This document shows, one piece after another, positions 17,548-27,495 of a stretch of DNA of 64,000 bases. The translations under genes were made by a program, and so were the position numbers. The stretch comes from Aquitalea pelogenes. GTDB lineage: Bacteria > Pseudomonadota > Gammaproteobacteria > Burkholderiales > Chromobacteriaceae. Each line of letters begins with the position of its first letter. Position 1 is the first letter of the stretch. The DNA lies in assembly GCF_001515305.1 (NCBI RefSeq), contig NZ_LNQV01000003.1:89299-153298 (forward strand), in the 5' to 3' direction. Below the pieces are notes generated by a model. It did no database searches, was not told the DNA's origin, and saw only the letters and a list, made by a program, of their open reading frames with translations.

Positions 17548-18885
17548 ATGTTCGATAGCACGCTTTTCCTTGAGCACCTGCGCCAGCGCAATCCCCATCA
17601 GCCGGAATACCTGCAAGCTGTCCACGAGGTATTTGACAGTTTGCAACCCTTCTTGCGCCAGCATCCACACTACACCGATCAGGCTTTGCTGGAACGTCTG
17701 GCGGAGCCTGAACGCATCATCATGTTTCGCGTGTGCTGGACCGATGATCAAGGCAGGGTCCAGGTCAATCGCGGATACCGGGTGCAACACAGCATGGCGA
17801 TTGGCCCATACAAGGGCGGTATACGTTTTCATCCTTCGGTCAATCTGTCTGTTCTCAAGTTTCTGGCCTTTGAACAAACACTGAAAAATGCACTAACCAC
17901 CCTGCCCATGGGCGGTGCCAAAGGCGGGTCGGACTTCGACCCCAAAGGCAAGAGCCAGGGCGAAGTGATGCGCTTTTGCCAGGCATTTGCCTGCGAGCTT
18001 TACCGTCATATTGGTGCCGACACCGATGTCCCGGCGGGTGATATCGGCGTTGGCGGGCGGGAGATTGCTTACATGGCCGGCATGGTAAAAAAGCTGGGCA
18101 ACCGCGCTGACTGTGTATTTACCGGTAAAGGCCTGAGTTTTGGTGGCTCGCTGATGCGGCCGGAAGCCACCGGATTCGGCACCGTGTATTTTGCGCAGGA
18201 AATGCTGAAGACACGTGGCTTGTCACTGGAAGGCATGCGGGTGAGTGTTTCGGGCTCTGGCAACGTGGCGCAATACGCCATTGCCAAGGCCATGGAGCTG
18301 GGTGCCAAGGTAGTGTCCGCTTCCGACTCCAGTGGCACGGTGCTGGATGAGCAGGGCTTCACCCCGGCAAAGTTGACCGAGCTGATGGATGTAAAGAACC
18401 GTCACTACGGTCGTATCAGCGATTATGCAGCACGGCTCGGCCTGCCCTTCTTGCTGGGCAAACGGCCCTGGCAAGTACCAGTGGATGTTGCGCTCCCCTG
18501 CGCCACGCAGAACGAACTGGATGAAGAAGATGCACGTTGCCTGATTGAAAACGGGGTGTGCTGCGTGGCCGAAGGCGCCAATATGCCGTCCACCTGGCAA
18601 GCCGTTCAGCGCTTCGAGCAGGCTGGCATCCTGTATGCGCCCGGCAAGGCCAGCAATGCCGGTGGTGTGGCTACCTCAGGGCTGGAAATGAGCCAGAATG
18701 CGGCGCGACTGAGCTGGACACATGGCGAGGTGGATGCGCGTCTGCATGCCATCATGCAAGGTATTCATCAGGCCTGTGTCAACCACGGGCGTGGAGAGGA
18801 TGGCCGAGTCAGCTATGTCCGCGGCGCGAATATTGCCGGGTTCGCCAAAGTGGCGGATGCCATGCTGGCGCAAGGGCTGATCTGA
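17548..18885 (+). CDS. gdhA: NADP-specific glutamate dehydrogenase
   Basis: Makes L-glutamate from 2-oxoglutarate, ammonium and NADPH in the cytoplasm. Its 445 residues match the hexameric bacterial GdhA (447 in E. coli). The catalytic block PMGGAKGGSDFDPKG contains the active lysine, KGGIRFHP binds substrate, and the Rossmann glycine motif is SGSGNVAQYA. C-terminal markers are AEGANMPST and GKASNAGGVATSGLEMSQNA. The S-GSGN and acidic-free phosphate-binding loop fits NADP rather than NAD, but this is by family resemblance. No strong Shine-Dalgarno is seen. It is a single gene. Confidence 0.96.
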   Translation: MFDSTLFLEHLRQRNPHQPEYLQAVHEVFDSLQPFLRQHPHYTDQALLERLAEPERIIMFRVCWTDDQGRVQVNRGYRVQHSMAIGPYKGGIRFHPSVNLSVLKFLAFEQTLKNALTTLPMGGAKGGSDFDPKGKSQGEVMRFCQAFACELYRHIGADTDVPAGDIGVGGREIAYMAGMVKKLGNRADCVFTGKGLSFGGSLMRPEATGFGTVYFAQEMLKTRGLSLEGMRVSVSGSGNVAQYAIAKAMELGAKVVSASDSSGTVLDEQGFTPAKLTELMDVKNRHYGRISDYAARLGLPFLLGKRPWQVPVDVALPCATQNELDEEDARCLIENGVCCVAEGANMPSTWQAVQRFEQAGILYAPGKASNAGGVATSGLEMSQNAARLSWTHGEVDARLHAIMQGIHQACVNHGRGEDGRVSYVRGANIAGFAKVADAMLAQGLI

Positions 18886-18961
18886 TATAGCCCTGGTTTG
18901 CTGGCTGACAAAAACCGGATTCCGGCGCGATAATCCGGTTTTCCCTCAGGCAGGCACCTTG

Positions 18962-19669
18962 ATGCGCCCTTTTTTGATATTCATGCTGCTGACCAGTCCT
19001 GCCTGGGCGGATTCCCCTCCTCTGCCTGCCCATTTGCAGCTGGCCCGGCAACTGCTTGCAGAGGTCAGCCCCGAGCACAACAGCTATCAGCATCATGGCT
19101 GGGTACGTTGGCAAGGCGATGCGGGCTTGCTGGGCCGCGCCGAATACAGCACGGTACAAACGGATTGCAGTGGTTTGCTTGATGCCATTTTCCAGCGTAC
19201 CGACAGTCTGGTGCTGGATGGGGTACGCAGGACTTACTGGAAGGAATACCCCAAGGCCGAGAATTACTACGCGGCAATTGCTGCCAGCCAGGGCTTTGTC
19301 CGGCGCGAGCACATGCAGGATGTTGAAGCAGGCGATGTTTTTGCAGCGCGTTATCTGCATGCCAAGGACACCGGCCATGTGATGATCGTCAACAGCAAGC
19401 CGCAAGTGCTCAATCCTCCACAACCACCTTTGCAGCCGGGAACCACACAGTGGCTGGTGGAGGTCATCGATTCGGCTGGTGCGCACTGGAAGGGCGATAC
19501 GCGCTACCGGGAAGATGGCAGCAAGCAAACCGGTATCGGGCGCGGTTTGGTACGCATTTACACCCGAGAGGACGGCAGTCTGGCTGGCTGGGCCTGGTCT
19601 GCCGGCCCGGCCAGCAAGTTTCGTGACGACGACCAGCTGGCCATCGGTCAGCCGCTTTATCCGCAGTAA
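18962..19669 (+). CDS. Secreted NlpC/P60-fold cysteine peptidase-like protein
   Basis: 235-residue periplasmic protein with a signal peptide cleaved at about residue 16 (LTSPAWA|DSPP). The sequence TDCSGLLDAIF places a nucleophile-like Cys at residue 69, and GDVFAARY...DTGHVMIV places a His at 139. Cys followed by His in this spacing is the NlpC/P60 (CHAP-like) papain-fold pattern, usually found in cell-wall amidases and endopeptidases. The third catalytic residue is not certain. The start is the ATG at 18962, next to a TTG at 18959. It is followed, convergently, by recJ with a 19-base gap. Substrate is unknown. Confidence 0.75.
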   Translation: MRPFLIFMLLTSPAWADSPPLPAHLQLARQLLAEVSPEHNSYQHHGWVRWQGDAGLLGRAEYSTVQTDCSGLLDAIFQRTDSLVLDGVRRTYWKEYPKAENYYAAIAASQGFVRREHMQDVEAGDVFAARYLHAKDTGHVMIVNSKPQVLNPPQPPLQPGTTQWLVEVIDSAGAHWKGDTRYREDGSKQTGIGRGLVRIYTREDGSLAGWAWSAGPASKFRDDDQLAIGQPLYPQ

Positions 19670-19688
19670 TCGTCACGCACGGACAGCA

Positions 19689-21379
19689 TCACTCCGCTGC
19701 CGTCCAGTGTTGCAGATAAATCTGCAATTCCTTGCGGCCTTGCCATTCATTGGCCACCAGTTGATACACCGCATTGATATTGTCAGGCAGCCAGTCCACC
19801 TGATTGAACAGCATGGCGTCGAACTCCTGCCCTTGCTTGGCAATCCGTAATTTAAGATGTTTGTCTCCCACCACGCGCTGGCTCATCACGGCAAAGCGGT
19901 CGTGGAAATACGGCACCGGAAAGCCCTGCCCCCACACTTCTGCGGCCAGTTCTTCGGCAAACGGCAGATGCAGCTCGCGCGCATCCAGGCTGCCGTCGGT
20001 TTCGATGGTGCGGGTGAGCTGGTTTTCGTCCAGCAACTCGCGTGCTACCTGCTCGAATGCCTGCTGGAATTCGGCAAATCGTGCTTCTGCCAGCGTCATG
20101 CCGGCTGCCATGGCATGGCCGCCAAACTTGAGGATCAAGCCCGGGTGGCGCTTGAACACCAGATCCAGCGCATCGCGCAGGTGGAAACCGGGAATCGAAC
20201 GGCCAGAGCCCTTGATCTCGCCTTCATCGCCCGGCGCAAACACGATGGCCGGACGATGGAAACGTTCTTTCAGGCGCGAGGCAACAATGCCGACAACACC
20301 CTGGTGCCAGTCATCCCGGTACAGGGTAAGGGTGTAGCGGTCTGCCGGGTCGATGCTGGACAGTACCGCCAGCGCTTCGTCCTGCATGCCATGCTCGATG
20401 ACCCGCGCTCGCGGTTCAGCCGGTCCAGCTCCTGCGCCAGTGTCATGGCCTGATTTTCCGTGCCGGATAGCAGGCAGGCGATGCCCAGGCTCATGTCATC
20501 CAGCCGTCCGGCCGCATTCAGCCGGGGACCAAGAGTAAATCCCAAATCAAAGGTGTTGGCCTTGTAATGTGCACGTCCGGCAATGCGGAACAGTGCGGCA
20601 ATGCCGGGCACCATGCGGCCGCTACGCATGCGGCGCAGGCCGTTTTCCACCAGGATGCGATTGTTCTGATCCAGCCTTACCACGTCAGCCACCGTTCCCA
20701 GTGCCACGTAGTCCAGCAACTCGCCCAGATTGGGTTCTGTCCGCCCGGCATAGATGCCGCGCTGGCGTTGCTCGGCGCGCAAGGCCAGCAACACATAAAA
20801 CATCACTCCTACCCCGGCCAGGTGCTTAGAGGGGAATTCGCAGCCCGGCTGGTTGGGGTTGACGATCAAGGCCTGCGGCAAAGTGTCGCCAGGCAGGTGA
20901 TGGTCGGTAATCAGCACTTCGATGCCCAATGCACGTGCGCGCTCCACCCCTGCCACGCTGGCAATACCGTTATCGACGGTGACGATGATGTCGGGCTTGC
21001 TTTGCGCCGCCAGGTCGACAATTTCCGGCGTCAGGCCGTAACCGTATTCAAAGCGGTTGGGCACGATGAAATCCACCTTGCCGCCCAGCATGGACAGGCC
21101 TTTCACCGCCACCGAGCAGGCTGTTGCGCCATCAGCGTCATAGTCGGCCACCACCAGCATGCGCTGCCCGGTGGCAATGGCGTCGGCCAGACGGCTGGCC
21201 ATGGCGGTGATGTTCTTCATGCTGTGATAAGGCAGCAGGGCCTTGAGGCTGTAGTCCAGCTCATCCGACCCGGCAATGCCGCGGGCGGCATACAGCCTGG
21301 CCATCAAGGGACTCAGGCCCTGGGCAACCAGGGTGGCATGATGTTGATCTGGAATAGTGCGGGTGACGATGCGTGACAT
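19689..21379 (-). pseudogene. recJ: Single-strand DNA exonuclease RecJ, interrupted by one frameshift
   Basis: 5'-to-3' ssDNA exonuclease of recombination and mismatch repair, about 563 residues if whole. The first frame (21379 down to about 20405) has the DHH core: VVADYDADGATACS, TVDNGIASV, ITDHHLPGD and LGPRLNAAGR. The second frame (down to 19689) has DHHA1 and the OB domain: WHQGVVGIVASRLKERF, GSGRSIPGFHL, FGGHAMAAGMT. Restoring one C (minus strand) at about 20404-20405 joins them as RERRVIEHGMQDEAL. Start is the ATG at 21379 (MSRIVTRTIPD); a longer frame from 21475 would overlap the preceding gene. It follows the RpfE-like gene after 7 bases, so the two are probably cotranscribed. Confidence 0.9.
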
Positions 21380-21386
21380 GAAGCTC

Positions 21387-22400
21387 TCAATACAGGGTGG
21401 CGGGCGATTGCGGGCGTTGCCAGAATTTCCACAAATCACGGCGGCAAATGCGCAGCTTGAAGCCGGCAGCTCCATGGCATTGCAGCTGCAATTCGCTGAT
21501 TTTGCCTTGCTTCAGTGCTTGCAGCAGCGGCTGGAACCAGTCGGTTTCCATGCGCTGCAATTGCTCGCGCCAGCCCCAGGCATCACGGTATTGTGCTGCC
21601 GACAGCAAAGCATCCTGCACCACCACAACATGACTATTGGCTGGCAGTGTTGCGCAGCGTGCCATCAGTCCGGAAAAGTCATAGGGCATGGCATCCGTCG
21701 GGCAGTCGGCCTGCTGCTGCAAGATGGGGTCATCGCTTAGCAGCAGATCTGCCCGCGGCTGATCGGCAAGCTGGCTTGCTGCTGCACCATCCCCCCACAG
21801 CCAGACACTGTTGACCGCCAGCTCGCCCTGCATTTCGCGGGCGTCATTTACCGGATGGGTATAAAGCAGCATCTGCATCTCGTTGAGCAAACGGCTCCAG
21901 TGCAAACCACGCGCGCCTGCGGGCAGGTGTTCATTCACGTTTTCGCCTACTGCATCCTGCAGCGGGGTGAACTGCGCCTGACTGGGCCCTGGCAATTGCA
22001 GCAACCAGCGCCCCGGTTCGATGGCATGGAATGTCAGGCCATCTTCGGCAAAGTGCCGGTTCAGGCTTTGTACCATGGCATCGGCCTCATCTTGCGACAG
22101 CCGCATCACCCCGACATCGGCCAGCAAAGCGCGGTCGCGATCAATGCGCACGTGTACCGGGTCTGCCATCAGCCAGTCGTCGCCAGTCAGGCCGGCATGC
22201 TTTGCCAGTTCGCGCGCCAGTCCATGCAAAGGGAAACCGCAAGCCCGGCCATACAGCTCGGTCAGCGACAAGGCCTGGCCATGCCTGTGGCCACGGCCCA
22301 GCAGGCAAGACAAAGCGGGCAGCGACAGCCCGCGGCAAACTTCGGCGCCATCATGGACGTCCAGCCAGGCAAGTCCTGGCATCAGCAGGGTGAGCTTCAT
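21387..22400 (-). CDS. RpfE-like protein of the phosphoglycerate-mutase-related family
   Basis: 337 residues, cytoplasmic. I place it in the family annotated as regulatory protein RpfE type, found next to recJ in many betaproteobacteria. The supporting feature is the block LAVNSVWLWGDGAA (the family signature is close to NSLWFWGGG), with LTFHAIEPGRWLLQLPGPS upstream and a His-rich, Trp-rich C-terminus. The family has been linked to pathogenicity-factor regulation in Xanthomonas, but its biochemical function is not established. It is first gene of a two-gene unit with recJ. Assignment is from memory of the family pattern. Confidence 0.6.
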   Translation of the reverse strand: MKLTLLMPGLAWLDVHDGAEVCRGLSLPALSCLLGRGHRHGQALSLTELYGRACGFPLHGLARELAKHAGLTGDDWLMADPVHVRIDRDRALLADVGVMRLSQDEADAMVQSLNRHFAEDGLTFHAIEPGRWLLQLPGPSQAQFTPLQDAVGENVNEHLPAGARGLHWSRLLNEMQMLLYTHPVNDAREMQGELAVNSVWLWGDGAAASQLADQPRADLLLSDDPILQQQADCPTDAMPYDFSGLMARCATLPANSHVVVVQDALLSAAQYRDAWGWREQLQRMETDWFQPLLQALKQGKISELQLQCHGAAGFKLRICRRDLWKFWQRPQSPATLY

Positions 22401-22627
22401 GAGTCCGTTATTTCAGATCGGCAAAGCAGCTGGCAATCGCCCGGCTGCTAGCAGTGACAAGTAGGCTGACCAGGCAAGGCACTCCGGTTTGCGACTGGAA
22501 ATGTCTGCAATGCATGGCAAACCCTGTATATTGCAGTGCAACTGCAAGGCAGGCAGCAAAGTGCGGGATTATCGCAAACTGCCGGGATTACCGCAAAACC
22601 GCCTGTGCCTCGCTATACGATGCCCTG

Positions 22628-23746
22628 ATGAAAAGCCAACACGACATGATTGAACGCTATATCGGACTGATGTCCGGCACCAGCCTGGATGGCGTGGATG
22701 CCGTCCTGCTGGAAATGGATGCCCAAGGCAAGCCGCAAGTAGTGGAAGACAGTTTCCTGCCCTTCCCCGCTGGCGTGCGTGAACAGGTCTTGCAGCTGCA
22801 AGCCATCGGGCACAACGAACTGGACCTTGCCGCCCGCCTGGCGAATGCGCTGGCAGGAATTTATGCGGATGTTGTAGCGCAACTGCTGGGTAAGGCTGCC
22901 CTGCCCGCCTCGGCCATCCGCGCCATCGGCTGCCACGGCCAGACCATTCGCCATGCCCCGCAGGCCGGCTATACCTTGCAGATTGGCAACCATGCCTTGC
23001 TGGCAGAGCTGACCGGTATTGACGTGATTGGTGATTTTCGCAGCCGCGATGTGGCTGCCGGTGGCCATGGAGCACCACTGGTGCCGGCCTTTCATCAGGA
23101 TGTGTTTGCCAGTGATACGGAAAACCGCGTCATCCTGAATATCGGCGGCATCAGCAATCTGACACGCCTGCACCGCAGCCTGCCGGTGATCGGCTTTGAC
23201 TGCGGGCCAGGCAATATGCTGCTGGATGCCTGGTGTCAGCGCCACACCGGCAAGGCCTATGATGCCAATGGCGACTGGGCCGCCAGTGGTCGCTTGCACC
23301 TCCCCTTACTGCAACAGATGCTGGCCGATGACTATTTCCAACTCGCGCCGCCCAAAAGCACCGGCCGTGACCTGTTTGACCTCGACTGGCTCGAGCAGCA
23401 ACTTGCCGCCGGGCCCGCCCTGGATGCAGCAGATGTCCAGCACACACTGCTACAGCTGACAGCGCACAGCATCGCCGGCGAAGTTCGCCGACACTGCCCG
23501 CAAACGCAGAGCATGCATGTCTGCGGTGGCGGTGCACACAATGCGGCATTGATGCAGGCACTGCAACAGCAACTGCCGGATATCCGTATCTGCAGTACGG
23601 CCGAACTGGGCTTGCCGGTACATCAGGTGGAAGCGGCTGCGTTTGCCTGGCTGGCTTGGCGCTTTTGTCATCGCCTGCCTGCCAACCTGCCCGAGGTGAC
23701 CGGCGCTGCCGGTTTGCGCGTGCTGGGTGCACTCTACCCAGCCTGA
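22628..23746 (+). CDS. anmK: Anhydro-N-acetylmuramic acid kinase
   Basis: Phosphorylates and opens 1,6-anhydro-MurNAc to MurNAc-6-P in peptidoglycan recycling, in the cytoplasm. It has 372 residues against 369 in E. coli. Clear landmarks are YIGLMSGTSLDGVDAVL (ATP-binding start), GCHGQTIRHAP, IGDFRSRDVAAGGHGAPLVPAFH, NIGGISNLT and FDCGPGNMLLDAW, with MHVCGGGAHNAALM near the C-terminus. I chose the ATG at 22628 (MKSQHD...), which gives the family length; an ATG at 22646 is the alternative. Neither has a strong Shine-Dalgarno. It is divergent from the RpfE-like gene and upstream of ftsK. Confidence 0.95.
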   Translation: MKSQHDMIERYIGLMSGTSLDGVDAVLLEMDAQGKPQVVEDSFLPFPAGVREQVLQLQAIGHNELDLAARLANALAGIYADVVAQLLGKAALPASAIRAIGCHGQTIRHAPQAGYTLQIGNHALLAELTGIDVIGDFRSRDVAAGGHGAPLVPAFHQDVFASDTENRVILNIGGISNLTRLHRSLPVIGFDCGPGNMLLDAWCQRHTGKAYDANGDWAASGRLHLPLLQQMLADDYFQLAPPKSTGRDLFDLDWLEQQLAAGPALDAADVQHTLLQLTAHSIAGEVRRHCPQTQSMHVCGGGAHNAALMQALQQQLPDIRICSTAELGLPVHQVEAAAFAWLAWRFCHRLPANLPEVTGAAGLRVLGALYPA

Positions 23747-23842
23747 AAGCCTTGTCTCCACAGCAAAGCCTGACAACAGCAAGCGCGCCAAACGGCCTTG
23801 TCAGGCTATAATCACCCCCTGTCCTAGCCTTAAACGAGAAAA

Positions 23843-26143
23843 ATGCGACTTTTCAAAAGAAAGGCCGTCGTCAAGAACAGCCAGACACCACTGCCCCCCA
23901 AGCTTGCCAGCCTGCTGCGTGAAGCATGGTGGTTGCTGATGGCAGTGGCTGCGGTCTACCTGGTACTGGTATTGGCCAGCTATTCACCGCAAGACCCTTC
24001 CTGGTCGCACAGTTCATCTGACCCCACGGTACGTAACTACGGCGGTGCCTTTGGTGCCTGGCTGTCCGACATGCTGCTGTATATCTTCGGCTTGTCAGCC
24101 TGGTGGCTGGTGGTGTTCTGCCTGGTTGCCATTGCCTGGGGCTACCGTCGCATGGAAACCCTGGGGTTTCGCCTGAATCCGATGACGCTGGCGGCCATGG
24201 GTGGCTTTTTCCTGTTGCTGCTGTCCAGCGCCAGTGTTGAAGGCATCGTGCTGGCGGGCAAGCAGCTCAATCTGCCGTTGTCCCCTGGCGGCATGCTGGG
24301 CCACTGGCTGGGCAAGGCGCTGGCGCATGGGCTGGGACAATCCGGCGCTTACCTGTTGCTGTCGGTAACGGCAGCTATCGGGTTTTCACTGTTTACCGGC
24401 CTGTCCTGGCTGGACATCATGGAAAAAATCGGCGGCACGCTGGAAGATGGCGTGCTCAAGGTGTGGCATGCCTGGCAGGCCCGCAAGGACCGGGAAATCG
24501 GCCGCGAAACGGCGCAGCAGCGTGAAGTCAAGGTCAGCAGCGAAAAGAAAAAGCAGGAAGACAAACCTCCAGTGCGCATTGAAGCCACAACGGCCGAGAT
24601 TCCGGTGTCGCCCAAAGCACAAAAACCGGTACAGCAGTCACTGTTTGCCGACCCGAACAGCGGCGAGCTTCCCGGCCTGAGCCTGCTGGAAGCCCCCAAA
24701 GACCAGCACGAGCCGGTTTCTGCCGAGACCGTCGAGTACACCTCCCGCCTGATCGAGCGCAAGCTGGCCGACTTTGGCGTGGACGTCAAAGTGATTGCCG
24801 CCTACCCCGGCCCGGTGATTACCCGTTACGAAATCGAACCGGCCGTGGGTGTCAAGGGCGCACAAATCGTCAACCTGATGAAAGACCTGGCTCGCGCGCT
24901 GTCACTGGTCTCGGTGCGGGTGGTGGAAACCATTCCGGGCAAGACATACATGGGCCTGGAGCTACCCAACCCCAAACGGCAGATCGTCCGCCTGTCGGAA
25001 ATCATCGGCTCGGATGGTTACCAGAACATGAGTTCCCGCCTGGCCATCGCCGTCGGCAAGGACATTGCCGGTCAGCCGGTGTCGGTGGACCTGGCCAAGA
25101 TGCCGCATGTACTGGTGGCCGGTACTACGGGCTCAGGTAAATCGGTCGCCATCAATGCGATGATCCTGTCCTTGCTGTACAAATCCACCGCACGGGAAGT
25201 CCGTCTGATCATGGTAGACCCCAAGATGCTGGAGCTGTCGGTCTACGAAGGCATTCCGCACCTGCTGGCACCAGTGGTGACCGACATGAAGCAGGCCGCC
25301 AATGCGCTTAACTGGTGCGTCGGTGAAATGGAACGGCGCTATCGCCTGATGTCCAAGCTGGGGGTGCGCAATCTGGCCGGTTACAACCAGAAGATCAAGG
25401 ACGCGGAAAAGACCGGCGAGAAGATTCCCAATCCTTTCAGTCTTACGCCTGAAACACCAGAACCGCTGGATACCCTGCCCCTGATCGTGGTGGTGATTGA
25501 CGAGCTGGCCGACCTGATGATGGTGGCGGGCAAGAAAATTGAAGAGCTGATTGCCCGGCTGGCACAAAAAGCCCGTGCCGCAGGCATTCACCTGATTCTG
25601 GCCACCCAGCGCCCGTCGGTTGATGTGATTACCGGCCTGATCAAGGCCAACATCCCCACCCGAATCGCGTTTCAGGTTTCCAGCAAGATCGACAGCCGTA
25701 CCATTCTGGACCAGATGGGCGCAGAAACCCTGCTCGGTCAGGGCGACATGCTCTACCTGCCGCCTGGCTCCGGCTACCCGAACCGGGTACATGGTGCGTT
25801 TGTGGCCGATGAAGAAGTCCATCATGTGGTGGAATTCCTGAAAACCACCGGCGAGCCGGATTACATCGAAGGCATACTCAGCGGTCAGGCCGAAGCCGAT
25901 GAAGCAGGTGTGCCCGCTGGCGGCGATGTGGATGGCAGCGGTGAAGCCGATCCGCTGTATGACGAAGCCGTGGCCATCGTGGTCAAAACCCGCAAAGCGT
26001 CCATTTCTTCGGTACAGCGCCATTTGCGCATCGGTTACAACCGCGCTGCCCGTCTGATCGAGCAAATGGAAATGGCAGGCCTGGTTTCTGCAATGGAAAC
26101 CAATGGCAACCGCACGGTGCTGGCACCAGCACGCGACGACTAA
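23843..26143 (+). CDS. ftsK: DNA translocase FtsK
   Basis: Septal DNA pump that clears the chromosome terminus and activates XerCD. At 766 residues it is the short form with a reduced linker. Four membrane segments lie within about residues 27-190. A charged linker (about 200-300) follows, then the alpha/beta RecA-like motor with Walker A GTTGSGKS (about 427-434) and Walker [11 protein letters not shown] (about 547-556). The C-terminal gamma winged-helix domain ([23 protein letters not shown]) reads KOPS sites. The upstream gap from anmK is 96 bases. A 9-bp hairpin without a T tract follows the stop (26162-26186). Confidence 0.96.
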   Translation: MRLFKRKAVVKNSQTPLPPKLASLLREAWWLLMAVAAVYLVLVLASYSPQDPSWSHSSSDPTVRNYGGAFGAWLSDMLLYIFGLSAWWLVVFCLVAIAWGYRRMETLGFRLNPMTLAAMGGFFLLLLSSASVEGIVLAGKQLNLPLSPGGMLGHWLGKALAHGLGQSGAYLLLSVTAAIGFSLFTGLSWLDIMEKIGGTLEDGVLKVWHAWQARKDREIGRETAQQREVKVSSEKKKQEDKPPVRIEATTAEIPVSPKAQKPVQQSLFADPNSGELPGLSLLEAPKDQHEPVSAETVEYTSRLIERKLADFGVDVKVIAAYPGPVITRYEIEPAVGVKGAQIVNLMKDLARALSLVSVRVVETIPGKTYMGLELPNPKRQIVRLSEIIGSDGYQNMSSRLAIAVGKDIAGQPVSVDLAKMPHVLVAGTTGSGKSVAINAMILSLLYKSTAREVRLIMVDPKMLELSVYEGIPHLLAPVVTDMKQAANALNWCVGEMERRYRLMSKLGVRNLAGYNQKIKDAEKTGEKIPNPFSLTPETPEPLDTLPLIVVVIDELADLMMVAGKKIEELIARLAQKARAAGIHLILATQRPSVDVITGLIKANIPTRIAFQVSSKIDSRTILDQMGAETLLGQGDMLYLPPGSGYPNRVHGAFVADEEVHHVVEFLKTTGEPDYIEGILSGQAEADEAGVPAGGDVDGSGEADPLYDEAVAIVVKTRKASISSVQRHLRIGYNRAARLIEQMEMAGLVSAMETNGNRTVLAPARDD

Positions 26144-26213
26144 TCTGTAATCAACTTTTCAGACTGCCGGCCCGGTGCCGGCAGTCACAACCTGTACAGG
26201 TAGCGAGAACCCC

Positions 26214-27302
26214 ATGTCCGGATACCTTCCAGAACCACCTTTCAGCCACGACCAACAAGCCCGCATCGGCATTCTGCTGATCAATCTGGGCACACCCGAA
26301 GCACCCACCGCCCAGGCGGTACGCCCTTATCTGAAGCAGTTCCTGTCCGACACCCGTGTCATTGAAATCCCCAAGGCCATCTGGTGGCTGATCCTGAACG
26401 GCATCATCCTCAACACCCGTCCGAAACAGTCGGCAGAAAAATATGCCAGCATCTGGCGGCCGGATGGTTCGCCCTTGTTCACTTACACCCGCAAACAAAC
26501 CAGCCTGCTCAAAGGCCTGTTGGGTGAGCGGGGGCTGCGCAATGTGGTGGTGGATTTCGCCATGCGTTACGGCCAGCCTTCGGTCGAGTCGGCCATCATG
26601 AAAATGCGCGCCCAGGGTGTGGACCGGCTGCTGGTGATTCCGCTCTACCCGCAATACGCCAGTTCATCCAGTGCAACGGCGCTGGATGATGTCTACCGGG
26701 TACTGATGAAGCTGCGCAACATGCCGGAATTGCGCACCGTGCGTCACTTCCACGATGACGCGGCGTATATCGACGCACTGGCACACAAGGTGCAAGCGCA
26801 TTGGCAAGTGCATGGTCGCCCGGAAAAGCTGTTGATGAGCTTTCACGGTGTGCCCCGCTTCACCCTGGAAAAGGGTGACCCCTACCACTGCGAATGCCTG
26901 AAAACCGGACGCCTACTGGCAGAAAAGCTGGGATTGAGCCGGGAACAATATGTGGTGAGTTTCCAAAGCCGTTTTGGCCGGGCGGAATGGATCCAGCCTT
27001 ATACCAGTGCAACGCTGGAAAAACTGGGTAAAGAAGGCTGTAAACGGCTGGACGTGATTTGTCCGGGATTTGTCGCAGACTGTCTGGAAACGCTGGAGGA
27101 AATAGCCATGGAAGGCAAACACACCTTCCAGCAAGCCGGTGGAGGGGATTTCCGCTACATCGATTGCCTCAATGATGACCCGCAGTGGATTGCAGCGTTG
27201 GCAGGCATTGTGGAGAAAAATATCCAAGGCTGGCAGGAAGTTATAGAACAAGATGCCACAATGCGCCAGCAGCGTGCGCAAGCGCTTGGTGCAGCCCGTT
27301 GA
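26214..27302 (+). CDS. hemH: Ferrochelatase
   Basis: Inserts Fe2+ into protoporphyrin IX, the last step of heme synthesis, at the inner face of the cytoplasmic membrane. It has 362 residues. Family blocks present are GILLINLGTPEAP at the start, LVIPLYPQYASSSSATALD, the metal-binding SFHGVPR with its conserved His, SFQSRFGRAEWIQPYT and VICPGFVADCLETLEEI. The start is the ATG at 26214; a longer frame from 26175 runs through the upstream hairpin. It probably follows ftsK, 70 bases after its stop; no terminator is evident between them. Confidence 0.95.
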   Translation: MSGYLPEPPFSHDQQARIGILLINLGTPEAPTAQAVRPYLKQFLSDTRVIEIPKAIWWLILNGIILNTRPKQSAEKYASIWRPDGSPLFTYTRKQTSLLKGLLGERGLRNVVVDFAMRYGQPSVESAIMKMRAQGVDRLLVIPLYPQYASSSSATALDDVYRVLMKLRNMPELRTVRHFHDDAAYIDALAHKVQAHWQVHGRPEKLLMSFHGVPRFTLEKGDPYHCECLKTGRLLAEKLGLSREQYVVSFQSRFGRAEWIQPYTSATLEKLGKEGCKRLDVICPGFVADCLETLEEIAMEGKHTFQQAGGGDFRYIDCLNDDPQWIAALAGIVEKNIQGWQEVIEQDATMRQQRAQALGAAR

Positions 27303-27342
27303 AGGGATAAAAAATAATTTGTCCGCCAATGAATAAACCCCG

Positions 27343-27372
27343 TTGACACCCGCGCAAACTGCTCCTCATAAT
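27343..27372 (+). promoter_or_regulatory. Sigma-70 promoter of the first branched-chain amino acid binding protein gene
   Basis: TTGACA (27343-27348, perfect), 18 bases, CATAAT (27367-27372). The predicted leader of about 117 bases holds a perfect 8-bp hairpin, GGCCATTC / GAATGGCC (27386-27393 with 27399-27406). Confidence 0.65.
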
Positions 27373-27495
27373 CAGCGCAGCTGGTGGCCATTCCATAAGA
27401 ATGGCCTGAATCAGTAAAGGGTAAAGTCTGAATTTTAATCAGGCTGCCCGCAGAGATCGCCAAGTCTACATAGATAAGATCAGGGGAAATAAAAT

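Noticed and set aside
26162..26186. Perfect 9-bp hairpin after ftsK, considered as a terminator
   Set aside because: No T tract on either strand; at most an mRNA-stabilising or processing hairpin between ftsK and hemH.
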